Made by a program: the position numbers and the translations under genes. Shown here piece by piece: positions 24,960 through 35,967 of a DNA stretch of 64,000 nt. The DNA is from Spirometra erinaceieuropaei (taxonomy: Eukaryota; Platyhelminthes; Cestoda; Diphyllobothriidea; Diphyllobothriidae): NCBI GenBank assembly GCA_902702965.1, contig CACRXP010000022.1:831231-895230 (forward strand). The letters are read 5' to 3'. A model generated the notes under the pieces. That model saw only the letters and a program-made list of their open reading frames with translations. It was not told the origin of the DNA and did no database searches. Within the stretch, counting starts at the first letter, position 1; each line of letters begins with the position of its first letter.

Positions 24960-26900
24960 GGTCTCGTTGATATCACTTATTGTACCTCTCCACGCGTGAC
25001 GATTTGCAGCAGCAAAGGAGACCGAGTACCGAAGGTCCACGAACAACTTTCATGTCAACGGACTGCGTCGAGCGAAATTTTGATTTGGCCTCCTCTTTGA
25101 CGTCTCCAGGTGGACAACAACGCCGGGTCGAGGCCAGTAGAACTGAGCTCCCGTGGCGGACGGCAAAGGACGCGCCCATACCACTTCGGTCATCTTCCTT
25201 GGATGACCGAAGATACCCTCGCGATATTGTCGCAGCGAATGTGGACTGCGCCATTTGAGACAAAGTCGGTGCACTTTAGTAGAAGGCTGGTTCCCAGGCA
25301 GTGGTGGTCAAATGCTCCCAGTCTTCGATCATCTTCTACGTGCAAGGCCTGGCATTCACAACCGTGGAGGAGGACCCCCGGACGTGTACACGGTACACGC
25401 GGATCTTCATAGCGGTAGAGATGTTGCGTTGGGTCCATCGGCACTTTCTAAGGATTAAGAAGACCATGTGAACAGCATCGATTCGGGAGACAATGTCGTC
25501 CTTACTCCGCCCGTTTGGCAGCAGTCTTGTTTCGAGGTATTTTAAATAGTCTACTTCTTCAGATTCGCGGTCACTAATCCCGGGGGTTGCCTTCCCTTGG
25601 CCAGGGATGCAACTCGAAAGCAAAGTGTTCCTTCTAACGTTTGTGGATTACCTGACGTGTCACCGTGTCTGCTTCCGTTTTCAGTGGAGGACCTCGTTGA
25701 CATCGTCGGCAACGCCGGTTGAACCGGTCCCGTGGACTGCAGATCACCAGAGCATGAGACTAGAAATGCGATATTGTCAGTGCAATCTAGCTAAGTCAGC
25801 TGGCATCCGCGTGCTAATTCCACATCGTCAAACTCATGTTGGGCTTTTCCGTGAATTCTGTCAATGACGTCGTTCAACAGAATGGGTGTCAGGATGCCAC
25901 CTTCTCGAACACCCTATCGGATGTCGGACAGGTGGGACAGATCGCCATGGATGAGAACTCGCGCAATGGTTAGCGATATAAGGCCTTGATCATGGCGATG
26001 ATTTTGGACGACACGCCATCTAGTTCCATTATTCACCACATGGACTGACGACACGAAATCGGGCACAGCCAGAAATCAACAAAGCAGACGATCGTCAGCT
26101 GCTGGTAGCCATGACGGAACTCTAGAATACGTCTCAGTGTGAATATCTGGTCTGCGCATCCACGCCCAGCCCGGAATCCGGCTTGGTTGATCATCGTTCT
26201 AAAGTCGGGCACAGACGGGAATCGTCTGAGGACAACAGTAAAGACCTTCGCAGCGACATCAATGAGTCTTATACCGCAGTAGTTTTCCCACTTTGTCTTA
26301 TCTCCTTTCTTGAAGACGGACAGAAGGATGCCCCAGCCCCAATCACAAGGAATTACCTCATCTCCCCATGCTTGCTCAATCATCTCAAGAACCGAGAGCA
26401 CCCGGGCTTTGCTGCAAGATTTATAATTTTGCCAGTAATCCCGTCCTCTATGGGCGTCTTCTGGTTGTGTAACCTCTGTATCGCATCTGGGACTTCCGTC
26501 TCAAAAAGGAGGGTCGTACAACACTGCATAAGCTAGAGAGGGATAAAACTCCGCTGTAGAGGAGATCGAGGGTGTGATGGGTTGCTCATCAAAGTATGGA
26601 AGGTGCTCGAAATGCCCATGTCAGTGATCGAATTTGACCGAATTTCCAGCAATAGAGCCATATCTACGTTGTGAATGGAGTGACGAAGTGTTTGGGACTC
26701 ACTACTAACTTGACAGATAACTTGGTAGAGTTTGTGAATGCTACCAACGTTTGCGGCCTTTGGTTCATCCAAATATTTCTGCTGGTCATGTCTAGCCGAC
26801 TTGTCTGCCATTTTCCGGAGGTGGAGGAAGAAAGACCAGAGGTGATTGACCACCGTCGTCTAAGGACCATCCTTCGAGTGGAGCACATCGACTTCCTCTC
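24960..26900 (-). pseudogene. RTE-like retrotransposon ORF remnant, linker to C terminus (family 2, copy 2)
   Basis: On the minus strand the order is: linker MADKSARHDQQKYLDEPKAA (about 26,810-26,750), then PDAIQRLHNQKTPIEDG near 26,480, then VFKKGDKTKWENYCGIRLI (about 26,310), TMINQAGFRAGRGCADQIFT (26,200), and QLTIVCFVDF at motif A, which then goes out of frame. Farther on come VREGGILTPILLNDVID (about 25,910, the VRQGxxLSPxLFN block), TDNIAFLVS (about 25,780) where YADD is expected, KYLETRLLPNGRSKDDIVSR (25,535), GCECQALHVEDDRR (25,355), FDHHCLGTSLLLK, and the C-terminal MKVVRGPSVLGL (25,040). It contains multiple stops and frameshifts. Same family as the copy at 22,500 but opposite in direction, so the two converge. 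Confidence 0.7.
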
Positions 26901-29900
26901 AAAAGAGACAGGTCGTAGTCACTGCGTCAATATCGTGAGGATACTTCAAGTCATTTAATAATGACAACCTTTTTGGTAGTTCTTTGTCGTCCGTCACATG
27001 AGCCCAGTGTTGCTTGTTTTGATCGGCGTCGATGGCCACCTGGAGGCGTCAAAGAGATCAGGTATAAGCTTGGCTCGACAAGATTCGTTCAGACATTGCG
27101 GCAGTTCCCAGATTTGTACTTGTGCATCGTAACTGGAGCACAACATGGGCAGAACTCTCCATATGCGCTGTCGCAGGTCTTCATATGTAAAGATGCACAA
27201 CTCGCGACATCAAGGACGCCAGGTAGAACAGACATGAATACAACGGCACCAGGTATAATTGCACGTGGTAGTTGACAACGGACTGCTTGTTTCGGTTTAG
27301 TCGTCCTTGGTTTGTATAGTGGCAACAAACTGAGGTCTGACTTTCCTTTCATAAGAGCGGCAATTAACGTCTGATAACAAAATTTCAACCATTGAGAGTA
27401 CCGTTCAAAAAACGCAAAAGACAAAGCGAGGAACAGCATTTGGGACCAGCATAGTCAACGAACCCAAAACAAGGAGAAAATCCCGTTCTACTGTTATTCG
27501 ATTCTATTTTGGGTAAGACGAAGCAGGCTGTTCTTCTGCAAGAAATGGCGGGACGAAATAACTGACAAATGGAGTACAACAGCACGACTTCCCGTCGATA
27601 TTCATGAAGTTGCAAAAGTGCTGGGCTACTGCTATTCTGCTATTCCTGCTGGAATAAGGTCTGTCTGCTTCTGCTATTACTGCTGCAATAAGGTCCCTCC
27701 GTAAAACTTACAAAGAGGTTTATTACGCAAAGTATTGATTCCACGGATGAATCAGACGTCAAAAGACTAAATTAACGTCTTTAGGGAGTGCTAGATCAAA
27801 AAGGCACGCCACCGATGAAAACACACCAGAAGATGATAGTTTGAAACTTGGCGTGAGAGGGGGACTAGCTGGATTCCATGATTTGAAAAGGTTATATTTG
27901 CAGAAAAAACGTCAACGCTATTTACTTTACAAGGAGAAAACTATGTGGCAACTACGAAGATTAAGTTTCATATCTGTCGTGAGACATCGCTGCAAACCAC
28001 ATGGCGTGTAGTAAGGGAACATTAAAAATGATGGACATTGGCTATACAGGAAGAGGGTCTAAATGATACAACGTCCACAGGATGGAAGAAGAATGCCTGG
28101 GTGGCTCGGGAACACACTGGTTTTTCTCCTTCTCCTGCGTGTATAAACGCACAAGACGGTAGAAGAGGGAAGAACTGGATACATAACAGTGGCAATTCAG
28201 TCTGAGCATAGTACGGGTTGTAAAAGCGAAGAAGGGAGGCGGAAATGAAAAATGCAAAAATAAAAGTGTGCAAATATGTGAAGAACATGCATTAAGACAG
28301 TTGGCTTCACAAAACGTTTAAAAACGCACGCTGCAGCACTTTCAGCATCTACGTCCGCATGAACCGACGGCTGTGCTGATGGAGGTGTAGGCAGAGGTCG
28401 ATCTTCCGAACGCGATCCACGCTGGGTAAAATGCACAACCAAATAAGCCTAATGGACCATTTTAAAGTCACAATTGAGTGCTCTAGCTACGTACAAGGAT
28501 GCAAAAGTTAACGACACGCAAGCCCTTTCAGTTGCAAAAATAAAGAAGTTAACTTTAAGTGATGAAAAATATCCTCCATAGGGGCCTGATGAAAACAGGC
28601 ATAGTTTTAACTGGCATTCCAAAGTAATTTGTTACTGAGGCCTCTTTTTAATGATACTAGAAGAAGAACTTGGGCAGCAAGGTCGGCTAACATCGTTGAG
28701 CTTCGGGAAAGGCTTTAATTGGGATTTTTACTTATAAGTCTCAACATATGGTGCTTGAAACACATCTTGTTCTTGGGCTTAAACCAAGTTTAAAAAAGGA
28801 TTGCATGATGAGTAATTACAAATAACGACTCAAAGGTTTGCAGAAAACAAGGGGTATTATGTCAGCTGTATGATGTCGTGTTAAGGAGTGCGTGTGTGTG
28901 GGAGTTAATATTTCCGAGTACAAGTAATAGACAATAAAATTTTGTAAGGTCAGTTTGACTTGGAAGTAACTGGTTTCCAAAAAGTACACGAAACCGCGGA
29001 CAGCTTGATTTACCCTGTAGGCATATGGCTTTGTATCGAGTTATTCAATTTGCGTACAGCTGCTAAGCGTGAATAGGAAGTGAAGGAGAGAACAGATATT
29101 TTCGATGTAGCTTAGTTGCGAAAAATTGGCCACAAACGAAGGCATGTGTAAATATCGAGAGATTTCAAGGTACGCTAAACAGTTCAACACTCAAGAAATA
29201 TAAAATTAAAACATGCGTCTCGAACCTGCCAGCGTTTTCTTTCCTCCTTGTCTAGAAGAAATTTCCGGGGAATTATAAAGCAACGTAGAAAACTCACCAG
29301 CCTTACTTGACCTAAAAGAACGTGAAGGCAAACAGAGGATAACTGCTTAGGCCGGGCAATCTAAATGAGGAATACGTTACTTGAGGGTGATCGCAACATT
29401 CACTAAGATTTCTAAGTGAATTAGATGAGATAGAAAACTCAAAAGCAGTGTTATTTAAGAAGTTGCAGCAGAATAGTAGTTCGTTACGGCTTCGCAGCTG
29501 CTTCGTACGGCCAAATGCCTTTGAGACCATGGGACTAAATTACGTCTAGTCATGTTAGGTGGGATGTAGTGGTTACTCATAAAAATAAACAGCATTAAAT
29601 AATTTCACCGCATTCAAGACGCAGATTAAAGTTATGCCTATTTGCCAGGAGCTGTGAGGATTAAGAGAAAATGAAATTATTTGATTCACTGGCCTGACAA
29701 AGTTGCCAACCAGCAGAGGCAAAACAGCAGCATCTTTTCTTATGAAACTCACTTGTTCTTTTTCTAAAGCCACCGAAGTAAATATAACTGTAAATCATTC
29801 ACTAATGATACTACAGTATTAGGCAAAGCAAGATAATTCTGAAAATGAAAACCGTGTGACAGGGAAACCGAAAAGTTTAAAAATAAGTTCAGTCCATGAT

Positions 29901-31649
29901 ATAAAGCTGTTTTATAAGCAACATGGCGAATTACGTAACATAACCTTGGACAGGCCAGAATGTACGCGTGCAAAAAAACAGATAAATACAATTTCCCTTA
30001 TGGCGTGTAGTACCGAGTCGGAGAAAAATGGTACTATGAAGCCGATGGGCTTTATTTTTATGTGAGGAAGTTGCTGGGAATTCTTAAAAAAACATTGTCT
30101 CGAAACAATTTTCCTCCAATTGATGTATTAATACATCAGGTGGGCACCAGCGAAAACTAGGCGATAAATATTGGTCATAGGCGGTAGATAACAAAAAGTC
30201 ATGGTTAAAAAGGTGTGCTGGAAATCGGGCTTAGAGCGGCAAATGCACAACTTGCAAATAGAACTTCCAAATTTGGAATTCCAAATTTCATGACACTCCA
30301 CAATAACAAATGCGAAACAAAATATCATTGATATGCCTCGAGGCATACGCCTCGACCGTTGCTTAAGCAAACGGTATAGGTAGAAAGGCTTTTAAACTAT
30401 TTATTATATGCCGACCAAATATATGCTTTGAAGATGTCATACATAAAGTAAGGACAAAATATTTTGCAAAGAAAAGAGACAGCAGTTAACTAGAATAATT
30501 CCTTACTAGATGCATAATTGAAGTGCGTTCTCCGGTGAAAATCTTCAGGGAGAAAAAAACGCCTTACTTGAGTGTGTTGTAGGCGCAGAATGACTTCCCT
30601 AACTCCTCTATGCGCAAAAGTAGCAAAAAGCGGAATCGCGATTCAAGGAAGTTAAAACAATGGGCATTATCAAGGCCGTCCAGTTACGCTGGCGTTCAAG
30701 GTACTCGAAATGTGTGACAAGAGTTGAGGGCACTACGTATGCAGTGAAATGATGTTTAGCTTGACTGAACTTTCATTTGAAATGAATGACGTGAATAACT
30801 GCTAACGAAGTCACGCTATCCTTACGCTTATGATTCTACTCACATATGAAACTAAGCGAGCCTAAACGGCCGATAAATTTTAATGGGGACGAACACCATT
30901 GTTTTTGTGATTTAGTGAATATGGGAGATGTCTAAACAAAAGATAGGATTGGGCTATTTGTGTAACACAGCCCAGCACTGACAGCGTTGTTTGAGTGGAA
31001 TAAGGACCTCATGAAGGTGAGAACCTAGGATGTGGACGATGTGATCTGGAGCCAGTGAAGATGCTGGGACTCCTTCCACCCTCGGTCGTCGAAACCACCC
31101 CTGCAGCTATCTTCTTCGCAGATCGTCCCGCCCTCTCTAAATCAAAGTCAGAATTCTCGCATCTCGCTCCCGCAGTATTCCCCAGCGCTGCTCTCCACAC
31201 CGGTGACCTACCAGACTCGGCAGAATGCCGCCAATTTTATACAAGTGCATGCAGCACTCGTTATTTTCTATTGTAACCTTATTACACATTTAAACTGGTG
31301 CTCATCAGCCCCGTTCAATATTCTCACAGACTAGGAACTACTTCAGGTGATCAGGTGTGGACAATCTAGCTCCTACATGCGTTTGCGCGCGCACTACTTA
31401 CTATGTATGACGCTGGTATTTATATGGCGATAGCTAATCTAGAGAATTCCTATTTCGAATTGACAAAATGAGTAAAAACATTGTGTCTAGTCTGCTGTCA
31501 TTTAGTTTGCTAACAAACATGTAAAGCATATTAATGCACGATAAACATAAATTAAATCAAATATTGGTAAGTGAAGTTTGCCCAACATTTTCCCAACACT
31601 TCATCCAACGAATCAAAACGAAGAATTATACTTTTTGCCTTGTTCGATT
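26901..31649. other. no gene recognised
   Basis: About 4.7 kb with no supported gene. The part up to 27,200 may be more decayed upstream RTE sequence on the minus strand. The rest is AT-rich with short frames. A 73-codon plus-strand frame at 31,055-31,276 is more GC-rich than its surroundings but has no motif. Confidence 0.3.
27636..27693 (+). repeat. short direct repeat (two 26-base units)
   Basis: CTGCTATTCCTGCTGGAATA-AGGTC and CTGCTATTACTGCTGCAATA-AGGTC lie 32 bases apart, preceded by a further partial CTGCTATT. A small tandem duplication without visible function. Confidence 0.75.
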
Positions 31650-33492
31650 GACGGGGTCCGATAAGTGGGAATGAGATAGTAGGGATAAAGCTTGCGTTTT
31701 TTTCACGGTTTCTCCAATCAGTCTACAAAAACGAGGCAAGGTTCCTTCCTCCCTCCACAGAAGAACTGCCGACCTCAAGCGTCAGTGATATGCTCTTCTC
31801 AGAAGGCATTGTCCGAAGAGAAGTAGAGGCATTGAACGAATCGAAGTCGCCAGGACCAGACGAGATTCCACCCAAGCTTCTCAAAGAACTTGCCAGTGAG
31901 CTTTCTGGGTCTTTGTCGATGCTCTTTCAAACGTCATTTGACACTGGAACACTTCCTATCGATTGGAAGCTGACGCATATTACTCTGCTACACAAAGGAG
32001 GTAACAGGGCAGCGACGACAAATTACAGGCCCACAGGCTTGACATGCATTCTCTGCAAAGTTATGGAAAGGATCATAAAGAGAAAACTGATGCAATTCCT
32101 GGAAGTTCACGGCCTGCTATCCAACTGCCGACATGGGATCCGGAAAGGAAGATCCTTCTTGAAAAACTTGCTGCAATCTCTCCAGAGCTGGAACCGACCT
32201 CTCGACGACAGGCACGCGGTCCACATAACCTTCATCGACTTCCAGAGGGCGTTCGACACTGTGCCACACCAGAGGCTCTTACATAAGCTTAAAAAATAGG
32301 GATCAGTGGCAACTTCCATAAATGGATCGAAAACTTCCTTGTGGGTCGACACCAGGTTGTGTGCATCGCTCGGGGCAAATCAGATCCGGCTATGGTCGAT
32401 AGTGGTGTCCCCCAGGGTTCAGTACTGGGACCCATTTCGTTCCTTATGTACGTGGACGATGCCGCAAGAGATTTAGACTGCGAAGTGGCAATGTCTGCCG
32501 ATGACATGAAGATATGGAGTGTAATTCGGGGTCCTTCCGACGAAGACAAACTGCAGATGAACCAGAATCTTTTAGAGGAGTGGTCAAACCGTTGGCTCCT
32601 GCGGCTCAACACTGACAAATGTAGCATACTTTGCCTAGGCAACACAGCCAGATCCGCCAGCACAAGAGACTACTTTCTGGGCGGTGCAGCCTTGAAAGAG
32701 TTCGAAGCCCAATGGGACCTCGGTGTGCTGACGATGAGTTCCCAAAAACTATCCGCCCACTGTTCGATGCTGGCTAAAAGCTAAATGTACGTACTATACG
32801 CCATCAAGCGTGCGTTTATGGACTTTGACGAAGAAGCTTTTTCTAAGACATTCGGAACATTCGTCCTGCCACATTTAGATTACGGCATACAAGCTTGGAG
32901 GCCGTGGGCTGTTGAGGATCAAAACTGCCTCGAAAGAGTCCAGAGGAGGGCCACGAAGATGGTTAGGGGTCAAAGCTCCTTTCCTTATGCAACCCGCCTA
33001 GTAAATCTGAACCTCTTTCTTTGGAGTTACAGGCAACTTCGCGGGGATCTCTTGCAAGCCTTCCGCATTGTTAAGGGGTTGGATTGCAGTCTGACCTTGG
33101 AGGATTTGTTTGACTTTGCTAACACGACCAACCTCCGAGGTCACCCGCTAAAACTGCGCACTCAGCAGGCACGGCTGGATGTGCGGAAGTTCTCCTTCTC
33201 GGTTCGGATGGTCAAACCATGGAATGAGCTTTCCGCAGATGTTGCGATGTCACCATCTATACAAAGTTTTAAGAAGAATCTGGACATATGTATGTTTCGA
33301 AATGACCAAGAGCGATGAGAAGTAGCGCTCACCCCTGTAACGCGTTCTCATTTTGTCCCACCATTATGGGCGTGTTCGAATTATTTCAGCCCAGAACATT
33401 TATCTGTATACCACACATTTTTTACGTTGCATATAGGGTACTCAAAGGCTTAAACCTATTTCCCTCAATAAACTAAACTGAACTGAACTGAG
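31650..33492 (+). mobile_element. 5'-truncated CR1-like non-LTR retrotransposon
   Basis: A plus-strand insertion carrying only the C-terminal part of ORF2 and a short 3' UTR. It starts inside the endonuclease-RT linker (FLQSVYKNEARF near 31,710) and ends in AATAAA at 33,468 overlapping a short tandem tail of AACTG units (33,472-33,492), the kind of 3' end made by CR1-type elements rather than a poly(A) tail. 5' truncation is the usual result of incomplete target-primed reverse transcription. The coding part is described separately. Confidence 0.85.
31653..33318 (+). pseudogene. CR1-like ORF2: reverse transcriptase C-terminal part
   Basis: The RT would copy element RNA into DNA at a nicked target. 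In order: SKSPGPDEIPPKLL (31,847), NYRPTGLTCILCKVMERIIK (about 32,020-32,080), motif A FIDFQRAFDTVPHQR with both aspartates intact (32,233), SGVPQGSVLGP (32,401), motif C as SADD (32,497; usually FADD or YADD), the thumb with WSNRWLLRLNTDKCS, and a C-terminal region with RVQRRATKMVRG, NLNLFLWSYRQLRGDL and PWNEL. There are two breaks: a frame change in an A6 run at 32,292-32,298, and an in-frame TAA at 32,782-32,784. Otherwise the reading is clean to the stop at 33,316-33,318, so the copy is fairly young. The minus-strand fragment at 46,367 is a relative of its C terminus. Confidence 0.9.
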
Positions 33493-34081
33493 AGCGGGCT
33501 GTAAAACGACGTGTCGCCCAGCAAGAAGCTTCTTCCGACTGTCGTCTGTTCTGCGAGACTGGACCTTCCATGCCCAACAACCGTGTAAAATATTGCCTAG
33601 TAAAAGCAGTATGCATACTTATTTTAGTGATTTTGTTTTTCAAATACTTGCGTTCGTCTTCCGTCTTTGACCGACCCTAGTTCTACATAGATACATTGCA
33701 AATAAATTTCAGTTATGTCGCATGCAACATGGCAGACAGTTTCATAGGCTGTGTCGTCAAGGTACTTCAAAAGCCGGTCACGCCACATGCCAAGCTTACA
33801 TGATCGGATGACAGTGATTACTGGGAATTATGTATGGAGAACTACGTTAGTGGTTCGAACGCGTGGCCTGACCCAAACGACGGACATCAGGTTACCATAT
33901 TTGCTGCAACTGTAAATGTAATAACATGTGCCAGACTTCAATGGAAAGGAAATGTTCCCCTGTCAAATTTTAAAGACACTCACAGAATTGGAGAAATTTC
34001 AGTTACAAACTGTCTGAGAACCTTGGGTGCGGTCTCGTCTACTTCAGTAATCTTGAATTGTTTAAATGTCTCCAGTTCCCT
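33493..34081. other. no feature recognised
   Basis: Nothing supportable is seen. A 135-codon open frame runs from 33,834 into the repeat that follows but has no motif. Confidence 0.3.
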
Positions 34082-34861
34082 TCGAGTAAGATTCAATTCA
34101 ATTCAATTCAATTATTTTTATTTAAGACCCGTCGGGGTCCCATCAAAGCAAGTAAAAATAAATTTACATGCGAATTTTAGACTAGGTAGGCAAAATCTGT
34201 ACAAAGTGCAATACATAGATTTGAGATTAGAAGTCCGTTAAGCAAAATGAAAATGAAAAAACGAGGGGTGAAAAAAAACTCCAAAGCAAAATTTAAAAAT
34301 GATTGTAGTAATTTAACAGGAGAAAAAAAACCCCTCAGAAAAATAACATCAGAAAAATGCAGGGAGGACTGGCCTGCATGTGGCGGTACAGAATGGAATA
34401 TAGTCCGACATTAACATGGCCGAAATAAATGTCAGCTGTATATGGCATTGTGTAATGAATTTAATAAAATGGTACGTAGGCGGGTCGGTCAGTACTGGCC
34501 TGTATCGCCTTGAATAAGAAAAATAAGTGGCGAAATTGAAAACCAGTCTCGAGCTGATAGGAACCCAGATGCGGTCGGTTTCATTCAACCGAGCCCATTC
34601 GAGCATGGGGGAAGATGCGACCAGACTACTAGCATATAGCGAATATAGAAGGCTTTGTCAAGACCGCTGATGGAGCGCATTCTGTAAGGGCACGATGACA
34701 ACCAGTCTCGAGGCGACAAGAACCCAGATGCGGTCTGTTACATTCATCAGAGTCCATCCGAGGATAGGGCAAAGGAGATGCGACCAGATTACTAGTATAT
34801 GGCGAACATAGAAGGCTTCGCCAAGAGCGTCGATGGAGCGCATTCAGTGAGGGCATCATGA
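34082..34861 (-). mobile_element. 3'-UTR-only copy of the element A family
   Basis: A minus-strand, strongly 5'-truncated copy. Its 3' terminus is at the low coordinate and carries about five AATTG units (34,089-34,111). It then follows element A's 3' UTR: AGACCCGTCGGGGTCCCATC (34,124 here, 35,164 in A), a GAGGGGT/ACCCCTC pair enclosing A-rich tracts (34,263-34,336), GGACTGGCCTG and TGGCGGTA blocks. No coding sequence is included. The far end carries a tandem duplication of a 159-base unit that is single in element A. Confidence 0.85.
34542..34861 (-). repeat. tandem duplication of a 159-base 3' UTR module
   Basis: Units at 34,542-34,700 and 34,701-34,861 both start ACCAGTCTCGAG and share AACCCAGATGCGGTC, GATGCGACCAGA, TACTAG and GATGGAGCGCATTC. 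A third, more diverged unit lies in element A's 3' UTR at 35,573-35,725 (CCGAGATGCGATCGGCC, ACTACTAGTAAAC). The two tandem units differ at roughly one base in six, so the duplication is older than this insertion or was inherited from its source element. Confidence 0.85.
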
Positions 34862-35130
34862 AGATCAGATCTTCTAAAAATAGGATATTGTTTGTACTTG
34901 GGATCGGAGGGTGGGATCGCGTTTTTGCAATCATGCTTCTCACTTTGTTCCCTTGCGTCTTTCCTTTATTAAAATATTCAGCTTGCTTAATGACGCATGA
35001 CCTCTTCTATTATTTGTCTTCTGTCCATTTCTTTGCTAAGTTTTTATTATTACCAGGGGTCAAGTTGGGTTTATAAGAATAACTTACCCCTGTCAGAGGA
35101 TACTCGTTAGTGATTTGCTTCGGTAGGGCA
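34862..35130. other. no feature recognised
   Basis: Nothing supportable is seen between the 3'-UTR copy and element A. Confidence 0.3.
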
Positions 35131-35967
35131 TATAGATAAATTTAGATAGATAATTTTTATTAAAGACCCGTCGGGGTCCCATCAAAGCAAGTTAAAATAA
35201 ATTTACATGCGAGTTTTAGACGAGGTAGGCCGAATCTTTACAAAACGCAATTCATAGTTTCTGAATTAGAAGTCCATTGAGAAACATGATGATTGAGGGG
35301 TGAAAAAAACTCTTTGGAAAAAGTTAAAAATGACTGGATTAATTTTACAGGAGAAAAAAACCCCTCTTTAAAAATAATAACAGAAAAAAGCGAGCAGGAC
35401 TGGCCTGTAGGTGGCGGTATATAACGGAATGTTGTCGGTCATCGTCAGGGTATCAATAAATGTCCGCCTTGATGGGTACGCATGTGGGTCAGACAGGACT
35501 GGCTTGCAAATGGCATTGTATACGGGATTCACAACTGAGATCGTCTGGGCCGGATTGATACGCCGCGTCAAAGAGGCTAGACGAGAGGAACCGAGATGCG
35601 ATCGGCCACAGCACGCTTCGAGCTCAGCCGAGCAGTGAGGAAGGGAGGTACGACCGAACTACTAGTAAACAGTGAAGACTGACGGATCCGCCGTGAGTGT
35701 CGACAGACCGCATGAGGTCGGAATGCGGGAGCCGATACCAAAAACCGCGAAAATTGTCGCTATGGGGGGGGAAGGATAGCAATGGATTTAGAAACCAAAT
35801 TAAAACAGGGGTTTCTAATGATATAATCAAGAGTTACCACTTAATCTACCACTAAATCCCAGGAGGACCCTTCTCGAAGTCAAGAATCTGAGTGTTCGGG
35901 AATGAGACCGTTAACAGTGCCTTTATGCTTTCCGGTGTAAGATGGTTGCGTAATTTCGACTTGAATA
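35131..35967 (-). other. element A 3' UTR
   Basis: Non-coding region between the ORF2 stop and the 3' terminus. From the 3' end inward it holds the AGACCCGTCGGGGTCCC block, the A-rich/helix structure at 35,295-35,366, repeated GGACTGGC blocks (35,397 and 35,501) and one diverged 159-base module (35,573-35,725). The 3'-UTR-only copy at 34,082 follows the same order. In RTE and CR1 families the 3' UTR is what the RT recognises during target-primed reverse transcription; that role here is an inference. Confidence 0.8.
35295..35366 (-). promoter_or_regulatory. candidate 3' UTR stem with U-rich internal loop (element A)
   Basis: GAGGGGT (35,295-35,301) and ACCCCTC (35,360-35,366) form a perfect 7-bp inverted repeat. 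Immediately inside lie GAAAAAAAC and GAAAAAAAC tracts, then CTC and GGAG. On the element RNA this reads as an outer helix, two facing U tracts, an inner CUCC/GGAG-type helix and a loop. The copy at 34,263-34,336 keeps the outer pairing and a complete CTCC/GGAG inner pair. Element B has the same plan with different outer bases. Confidence 0.6.
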
